A stretch of DNA of 33,586 nucleotides from VFMC01 sp044238435 (lineage in GTDB: Bacteria > Actinomycetota > Acidimicrobiia > Acidimicrobiales > Ilumatobacteraceae), in NCBI GenBank assembly GCA_044238435.1, contig JBIIDH010000033.1, forward strand, positions 1 through 33,586. The letters run 5' to 3'. A program made the translations under genes and the position numbers. Positions 29,121 through 33,586 of the stretch are shown here, one piece after another. Below the pieces are notes generated by a model. The model was not told the DNA's origin, made no database searches, and was given only the letters and a program-made list of their open reading frames with translations. Each line of letters opens with the position of its first letter. Within the stretch, counting starts at the first letter, position 1.

Positions 29121-30044
29121 TCAGGGTGAACGGCGATCGATCAGCAGCACCAGCTCGGCCACCACCTCGTCGAGTCGGCGCAGGTCGCTCCACCACACCT
29201 CTACCAACTCCCACCCCAGGAGGCGGAGCCGGCGTTTGCGGGCCGTATCGGCGGCCCGGGCCGTAGGCGTCGCGTGCCAGCGCCAGCTCTGGCACTCCAC
29301 GCCGATCTGCAGTTCGGGGATCGCCAGATCGAGCTCGGCGACCAGCCGGCCGTCGGGTGCATGCACCGGGTGCTCGTCGACCATCCGGAGCCCACGGGCC
29401 TGCAACGCCCGCTTGGCGAGCCGCTGGAACCAACTCCGTGGCAGTCGCCCGTCGACGCGCTGGTCGAGCAGCGCCAGGACGGTCGGCGGGCCCGCCACAC
29501 CGCGCCCCTTCCACCGCTCGGCGACGGAGCGGATCCACTCCGCCGAGTCGCCGCGGCGCAGCATCGAGTCGAGTGCCCGTCCGGCCGCATCGCGTCCATC
29601 GGCCGCTGCCACCTGGATCAGCGCCACCGGACGGATCACACACTGCAACCCCTCCACCACCGCACACTCCCGCCGCGTCAACCGCATCGAGCGCAGCGTG
29701 GACCATCCGGTGCCCTGCCGAAGGACGGCACCATCAGGTGCAGTCACGACGACCGGCTCGTCGCCGCCATACCCGTCGAATCCATGGAGCCGAGCCGCGC
29801 TGCTGGCGGCCAGGGCACTCTCGGCACCAGTGGCAAGTAGGGCCCGACGCGCCCTGCGCCGCCACGACCACGCCACACCGGAGAGCGCCACGACTCCCTG
29901 GGCGGGTCGTTCCCATTCACCGCTCCGGATTCGTTGGCGGATCACCCCCTCGGTGACCCCGGCCGAGAGCAGCTGTGAGGTGGATGCCAGCGAGTCCTGT
30001 CGGCCGAACAGCGCGCTCGCCTGACGCATCGCATCGAGTTCCAT
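29121..30044 (-). CDS. AbiEi-like winged helix plus DUF559/Vsr-like nuclease-fold protein
   Basis: A 307-residue protein of the common actinobacterial type with an N-terminal AbiEi-antitoxin-like winged helix (LLSAGVTEGVIRQRIRSGEWERPAQGVVAL) and a C-terminal domain related to Vsr/DUF559 endonucleases. The latter has ELDLAIPELQIGVECQSWRWH, then RKRRLRLLGWELVEVWWSDL. The Asp in ELD and Glu in VEC would correspond to PD-(D/E)xK acidic residues, while the Lys position is Gln. The activity is therefore doubtful. There is no toxin gene beside it, so it is not a recognisable toxin-antitoxin pair. The ATG at 30044 lies 142 bases from the LLM oxidoreductase stop. Its function in these organisms is unknown. 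Confidence 0.82.
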   Translation of the reverse strand: MELDAMRQASALFGRQDSLASTSQLLSAGVTEGVIRQRIRSGEWERPAQGVVALSGVAWSWRRRARRALLATGAESALAASSAARLHGFDGYGGDEPVVVTAPDGAVLRQGTGWSTLRSMRLTRRECAVVEGLQCVIRPVALIQVAAADGRDAAGRALDSMLRRGDSAEWIRSVAERWKGRGVAGPPTVLALLDQRVDGRLPRSWFQRLAKRALQARGLRMVDEHPVHAPDGRLVAELDLAIPELQIGVECQSWRWHATPTARAADTARKRRLRLLGWELVEVWWSDLRRLDEVVAELVLLIDRRSP

Positions 30045-30082
30045 GCACCAGTGATGGACACCGGGCCGCCTCGAACGGCAAT

Positions 30083-30124
30083 CTTGTTCGGGTTTCGGTT
30101 GTCTACGACGGAAACTCGAACAAG
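30083..30124. promoter_or_regulatory. 14-bp inverted repeat upstream of the AbiEi/DUF559-like gene
   Basis: CTTGTTCGGGTTTC (30083-30096) and GAAACTCGAACAAG (30111-30124) are inverted copies with 13 of 14 matches and a 14-base spacer. It lies 38 bases from the start of the minus-strand gene at 30044 and after the LLM gene. It could be an operator for the winged-helix protein itself or a terminator for the LLM transcript. Confidence 0.5.
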
Positions 30125-30138
30125 TTCGGCTGCGGGCG

Positions 30139-30170
30139 GCTGGGACTCGGGTGCACCGCTGGGACTCGGG
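30139..30170 (-). repeat. Doublet of CCCGAGTCCCAGC repeats after the LLM gene
   Basis: On the minus strand CCCGAGTCCCAGC occurs twice (30170-30158 and 30151-30139) with a 19-nt period, 16 nt after the LLM stop. The core and period match the doublet at 6731-6768, in the same orientation relative to the upstream gene. Confidence 0.7.
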
Positions 30171-30186
30171 CCTGGGTGGCTGAGAG

Positions 30187-31161
30187 TCAGCGGAAGTTGG
30201 GCATCACCTGGGTGGCGAACAACTCCAGCGTCTCGGTGTCGGGGTAGTCGGCGCACCAGGGGATGAAGCCGGTGCAGCCGAGGTCGACGTAGCGCTGGAT
30301 CTTCTCGGCCACCTGCTCGGGCGTGCCCACCAGGTTGGCCTCGCGCCAGCTCTCGAACGGCTCGCCCCACAGGTTGCGGGAACCGGCTGCCACCACCTCG
30401 GCCTCGGTGGAGCGGATGAACACCTCGGGCGACCAGGTCTTGCCGATGGTGTCCTCGTCGCGGCCGACGGCGGCGCAGTGGCCCTTCAGGATCTCGCGCT
30501 TGCGTGCCCACTCGTCGGGGCGACCGCCGAAGTTGCTGTAGTCGGCGTAGCGCGCCACGACCCGCAGCGTGAGTTGCTCGCCGCCTCCGCCGATCCAGAT
30601 GGGCGGGTGCGGCGACTGCAGCGGCTTGGGATCGCAATTGGCTCGCGAGAGCTTGTAGTACTTGCCGTTGTAGGTGGTCTCTTCCTCGGTCCACATGCTG
30701 CGGACGATCTCGACCGACTCGCGCAGCATGCCGATGCGGTCCTTCGGCTTCGGGAAGTCGAAGCCGTAGCCGCGGTACTCGTTCTCGTACCAGCCGGCAC
30801 CGATGCCCCAGTCGAGGCGGCCACCGCTGATGACGTCGACGGTGGAGGTGATCTTCGCCAGCACGCTGGGCTGCCGGTAGCTGTTGCAGCCCACCATCTG
30901 GCCGAGGCGCACACGGCTGGTGCGCTGGCTGATGGCGGCCATGGTGGTCCAGCACTCGAACACGGCTTCGTGTGCCGGGCGGGGCACGTTGTGGAAGTGG
31001 TCGTACACCCAGATCGAGTCGTAGCCGAGCTCTTCGGCGCGCACGGCGATCTCGACCGCCTTGTCCCACTTGGCTGCGGCACCGTCGATGCCCGACAGCT
31101 CCATCTTCCAGCCCTGGGGCATGAAGACACCGAAGATGATGGGACGCGACACAGCAGACAT
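30187..31161 (-). CDS. LLM-class F420-dependent oxidoreductase
   Basis: A 324-residue luciferase-like TIM-barrel flavin/F420 enzyme. Markers are FGVFMPQGWKMEL, AEELGYDSIWVYDHFHNVP, TSRVRLGQMVGCNSYRQPSVLAKITSTVDVISGGRLDWGIGAGWYENEY and PPIWIGGGG. The strings GRLDWGIGAGW and the final TPEQVAEKIQRYVDLGC are typical of actinobacterial F420-linked members. The substrate is unknown. The ATG at 31161 sits 7 nt from TAGGGT on the minus strand and 26 bases from the divergent CoA ligase start, so the two genes share a tiny promoter region and are likely coregulated. Confidence 0.93.
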   Translation of the reverse strand: MSAVSRPIIFGVFMPQGWKMELSGIDGAAAKWDKAVEIAVRAEELGYDSIWVYDHFHNVPRPAHEAVFECWTTMAAISQRTSRVRLGQMVGCNSYRQPSVLAKITSTVDVISGGRLDWGIGAGWYENEYRGYGFDFPKPKDRIGMLRESVEIVRSMWTEEETTYNGKYYKLSRANCDPKPLQSPHPPIWIGGGGEQLTLRVVARYADYSNFGGRPDEWARKREILKGHCAAVGRDEDTIGKTWSPEVFIRSTEAEVVAAGSRNLWGEPFESWREANLVGTPEQVAEKIQRYVDLGCTGFIPWCADYPDTETLELFATQVMPNFR

Positions 31162-31168
31162 GGATCCG

Positions 31169-31181
31169 ACCCTACTAGCGT
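31169..31181. promoter_or_regulatory. Back-to-back -10 elements for LLM and CoA ligase genes
   Basis: Minus strand TAGGGT occupies 31174-31169 and ends 7 nt before the LLM ATG. Plus strand TAGCGT occupies 31176-31181 and ends 6 nt before the ligase ATG. The two hexamers are separated by one base. Both genes should be leaderless, and each -35 region lies inside the opposite coding sequence. Confidence 0.55.
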
Positions 31182-31187
31182 CGCCGT

Positions 31188-32816
31188 ATGCAGTTCTCGG
31201 TCGCAGAGGTACATGAGGCCATCGCCGCCAGCCGGCCCGACGACGAGTGCCTGGTCTTCCGCGACCGGCGCTTCACCTGGGCCCAGGTCACCGAGCGCAC
31301 TCGTCGGCTCGCCAACCACCTCATCAGCGCCGGACTCGGGGTTCGGGTCGAGCGCAGCGAACTGGCGGGCCACGACAGTGGCCAGTCGCACCTGGCGATC
31401 TATCTCCACAACGGCAACGAGTACCTCGAGTGCATGCTCGGCGCGTTCAAGGCACGGGTCGCCCCGTTCAACGTGAACTACCGCTACGTGGCCGAGGAAC
31501 TGCGCTATCTGCTGAACGACTCGCAGGCCGAGGCCGTGGTGGTGCACAGCCGCTTCGCTCCGGTGCTGGCCGAGGTACTGGCCGAACTGCCCCGGCTGCG
31601 CGTCATCCTGCAGGTGCCCGACGAGTCGGGCAACGCGCTGCTGCCCGGCGCCCAGTGGTACGAAGACGCGCTGGCCGCCGCATCACCCGACAAGCCGGCG
31701 GTGCAGTGGAGCCCCGACGACCTCTACATCCTGTACACCGGCGGCACAACCGGCATGCCGAAGGGTGTGCTGTGGCGCAACGGTGATGCGAACGTCGAGT
31801 GCTTCGGCGGGTCGCGGGCCGACACGATGGAGGGCGTGCTGGCCGAGGCCAACACCGGCCTGCGTGCGCTGCTGGCACCGCCCTTCATGCACGGCGCCGG
31901 TCACTGGATGAGCTTCCGCACCTGGAACGGTGGCGGCACTGTGTTCGTGCAGTCGCAGCCCGAACGGCTCGACCCGGTCGATGTGTGGGGACTCGTTGAA
32001 CGCGAGCGGCTGAGCTTCCTGCTCATCGTCGGCGACGCCTTCGCCCGGCCGCTGCTCGACGGGCTGAGCCAGGCCGACTACGACCTCAGCTCGCTCACCG
32101 TGGTGCTCTCGGGTGGGGCCCCGCTGTCGGCCCATCTGAAAGAGGAGTTCCTCCGCCATCTGCCCACGCTGATGATCGTCGACGGGCTCGGCTCGTCGGA
32201 GGCCGGCGGGCAACTGTCGCACGTGTCGGCCGGGTCGGGTGCCACCACCGGTACGTTCCCCATCTCACCCGGCAACCACGTGCTGTCGGAGTACCTCGAC
32301 CGCGAACTCGCCCCCGGCGACGACGAATTGGGCTGGCTCGCCAAGAGCGGCAACCTGGCCCTCGGCTACCTGGGCGACGCGGCCAAGACCGACCGCACCT
32401 ATCCGGTGGTGGCAGGCGTGCGCTACGCGGTGCCGGGCGACCGGGCCCGCCTGCGGGCCGACGGCATCATCGAACTCCACGGCCGCGACTCGGTCACCAT
32501 CAACTCCGGCGGCGAGAAGATCTTCGCCGAGGAGGTCGAGGCCGCAGTGAAAGCGCACCCGTCGGTGTACGACTGCGTGGTGGCCGGCCGACCCAGCGAA
32601 CGCTGGGGCAACGAGGTGGTGGCCGTCGTGCGCATCCGCGAGGGCTACTCCGCCGACGAGGCGGCACTGCTGCACGAGGCCGAGCGCCACATCGCCCGGT
32701 ACAAGCTGCCGAAGGCGTTCGTGTTCGTGCCCGAGATCGTGCGGTCGCCATCAGGCAAGGCCGACTACCGCTGGGCCAAGCAGATGGCGGTCAGCGGCGA
32801 GGATCGATCGGCGTGA
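31188..32816 (+). CDS. Acyl-CoA synthetase (AMP-forming), second copy
   Basis: A 542-residue ANL-superfamily acid:CoA ligase, of a different subgroup from the one at 26470-28044. The nucleotide loop is YILYTGGTTGMPKGVLWR (Thr-Gly-Gly instead of Thr-Ser-Gly), followed by APPFMHGAGHWMSF, VDGLGSSEAGG (where others have YGSTE), the hinge HGRDSVTINSGGEKIFAEEVE and the C-terminal Lys in RSPSGKADYRWAK. Members of this subgroup with VLWRNGD are common in actinobacterial steroid or long-chain acid loci. The ATG at 31188 is fixed by the -10 spacing. It ends inside the convergent amidase gene with 26 bases of overlap. Confidence 0.93.
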   Translation: MQFSVAEVHEAIAASRPDDECLVFRDRRFTWAQVTERTRRLANHLISAGLGVRVERSELAGHDSGQSHLAIYLHNGNEYLECMLGAFKARVAPFNVNYRYVAEELRYLLNDSQAEAVVVHSRFAPVLAEVLAELPRLRVILQVPDESGNALLPGAQWYEDALAAASPDKPAVQWSPDDLYILYTGGTTGMPKGVLWRNGDANVECFGGSRADTMEGVLAEANTGLRALLAPPFMHGAGHWMSFRTWNGGGTVFVQSQPERLDPVDVWGLVERERLSFLLIVGDAFARPLLDGLSQADYDLSSLTVVLSGGAPLSAHLKEEFLRHLPTLMIVDGLGSSEAGGQLSHVSAGSGATTGTFPISPGNHVLSEYLDRELAPGDDELGWLAKSGNLALGYLGDAAKTDRTYPVVAGVRYAVPGDRARLRADGIIELHGRDSVTINSGGEKIFAEEVEAAVKAHPSVYDCVVAGRPSERWGNEVVAVVRIREGYSADEAALLHEAERHIARYKLPKAFVFVPEIVRSPSGKADYRWAKQMAVSGEDRSA

Positions 32817-33586
32817 CCGGCGCACCGTCGCCGAGCACGTCGTCGATGAGCTGAGCCACGCTCAGCGCCACGAGGTCGCCGAAGCGGCGGGCCGCCACCT
32901 GCGCGCCGACGGGAAGACCGTCGGCGAAACCGACGGGCACCACGGCGCCCGGCAGACCGAGCAGGTTCAGCGGCACCACCGGACGGAGCACCTCGAGGGT
33001 GGACGCCGCATTCTCGAACGACGCCACGTCGTACCCGTGCGGCAGCGCGGGCTGGGCCCACACAGGGCTGAGGAAGACGTCGTGCTCGGTGAGGAAGCGA
33101 TGCCACTGCTTCTCGATGCGGTTGCGAGCGGCGTGCATCTCGCTGAGCTGTGCCGTGGTGGCAGGGCCGTACAGATCCATCGCGAAGGTGAGGAAGCGGT
33201 AGCCGTCGGCACCCATCACCATCTCCAGCAACGGCGCCTGGCTGCGCACCTCCTCCACCAGCAGGCGGGCCCACAACTCGACCGACTCGGCATAGGTGTC
33301 GGGGGCCACCTCCACCACCTCCGCGCCGGCGTCGGCCAGCGCGTCAGCCGCTCGGCGGATGGCCGCAGCCACACCGGGGTGCGTGGAACCGCCGGGCGGC
33401 TCGGGCTCGACCGCCACGCGGAGACGACGGCCCGGATCGAGGTCGGCCAGCACCACCGGCAATGCCAACGGGTCGCGCACGTGCGGGCCCGCCACCACCT
33501 GCAGCCCGGCGCGCACATCGGCGACGTGGCGGGCCATCACACCCTCCACCGCCATGAGCTGGAACATGATCGACACGTCCTCGGGC
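32791..33586 (-). CDS. Amidase (AS family), 5' part cut by window edge
   Basis: The C-terminal 264 codons of an amidase-signature hydrolase; the frame stays open through the right edge, where PEDVSIMFQLMAVEGVMARHVADVRAGL is already family-like. The Ser-cisSer-Lys triad and the GGSSGGS signature must lie in the missing upstream part. Visible are EEVRSQAPLLEMVMGADGY, the helix with NRIEKQWHRFLTEHDVFLSPVWAQPA, and the C-terminal NLLGLPGAVVPVGFADGLPVGAQVAARRFGD, which is strongly diagnostic. Members hydrolyse amides, including glutaminyl-tRNA precursors (GatA) or carboxamides; the spacing suggests a general amidase, not GatA. The start is outside the window. Confidence 0.9.
   Translation of the reverse strand, partial: PEDVSIMFQLMAVEGVMARHVADVRAGLQVVAGPHVRDPLALPVVLADLDPGRRLRVAVEPEPPGGSTHPGVAAAIRRAADALADAGAEVVEVAPDTYAESVELWARLLVEEVRSQAPLLEMVMGADGYRFLTFAMDLYGPATTAQLSEMHAARNRIEKQWHRFLTEHDVFLSPVWAQPALPHGYDVASFENAASTLEVLRPVVPLNLLGLPGAVVPVGFADGLPVGAQVAARRFGDLVALSVAQLIDDVLGDGAPVTPIDPRR

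Noticed and set aside
29121..30044. Complete AbiE toxin-antitoxin system
   Set aside because: Only the AbiEi-like winged helix is present, fused to a DUF559/Vsr-like domain; no AbiEii-type nucleotidyltransferase gene lies on either side.

Overview
The window is a gene-dense, GC-rich chromosomal segment from an actinobacterium. The single-chain glycyl-tRNA synthetase, recO-uppS, era, an MtrA/MtrB/LpqB-like signalling block, F420-type (LLM) oxidoreductase and AtuA/acyl-CoA carboxylase genes all fit that phylum. The Thr-rich lipoproteins, many short divergent intergenic regions and many promoters that look leaderless suggest Acidimicrobiia. That class assignment is an inference, not a proof. I see no rRNA, tRNA, insertion sequence, prophage or CRISPR array, and no stretch over 300 bases lacks a gene.

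Layout. 1-3057 (minus): a probable operon glyS - ABM-type monooxygenase - trpC - trpF, with trpF cut by the left edge. 3141-3986: a pirin. 4034-6731: three tandem paralogous secreted lipoproteins of unknown function with very different Thr-rich linkers. 6886-8170 (minus): recO preceded by a degenerate cis-prenyltransferase-like gene. 8315-10844 (plus): uppS and a DinG-type Fe-S helicase. 10834-12378 (minus): asnB. 12493-13242: an IclR regulator. 13263-13964 (minus): a class I glutamine amidotransferase. 14155-20135 (plus): a tightly coupled enoyl-CoA hydratase / acyl-CoA carboxylase beta / alpha / AtuA operon, probably for catabolism of branched or isoprenoid acyl-CoAs. 20241-22105: a lipoprotein and an overlapping secreted protein, both of unknown function, crossed by a composition break. 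22129-25596: an MtrA-like response regulator diverging from a STAS protein, a histidine kinase and a GerMN lipoprotein. 25609-26448: era. 26470-33586: lipid and xenobiotic-type metabolism (two acyl-CoA ligases, a MaoC hydratase, an LLM oxidoreductase, a cut amidase) plus an AbiEi/DUF559-type protein.

The most interesting feature is the divergent pair at 7622-8962. The plus-strand UppS keeps the catalytic Asp motif but lacks the C-terminal RxG tail, and has Gln where the family has the Glu of the AYAELYF motif. The minus-strand partner has lost the DGNGRWA motif but keeps that Glu and ends in RRFGGLD. This division of residues mirrors the eukaryotic DHDDS/NgBR and archaeal two-subunit cis-prenyltransferases, so the pair may form a heteromeric bacterial enzyme for undecaprenyl diphosphate, the lipid carrier for the cell wall.

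Regulation. At many start codons a hexamer of the form NANNNT lies 6-7 nt upstream, which predicts leaderless mRNAs. For uppS this places transcription at an in-frame ATC codon. Convergent gene pairs are usually separated by compact hairpins likely to be bidirectional terminators. Two distant genes carry the same doublet of 19-nt repeats just after their stop codons.
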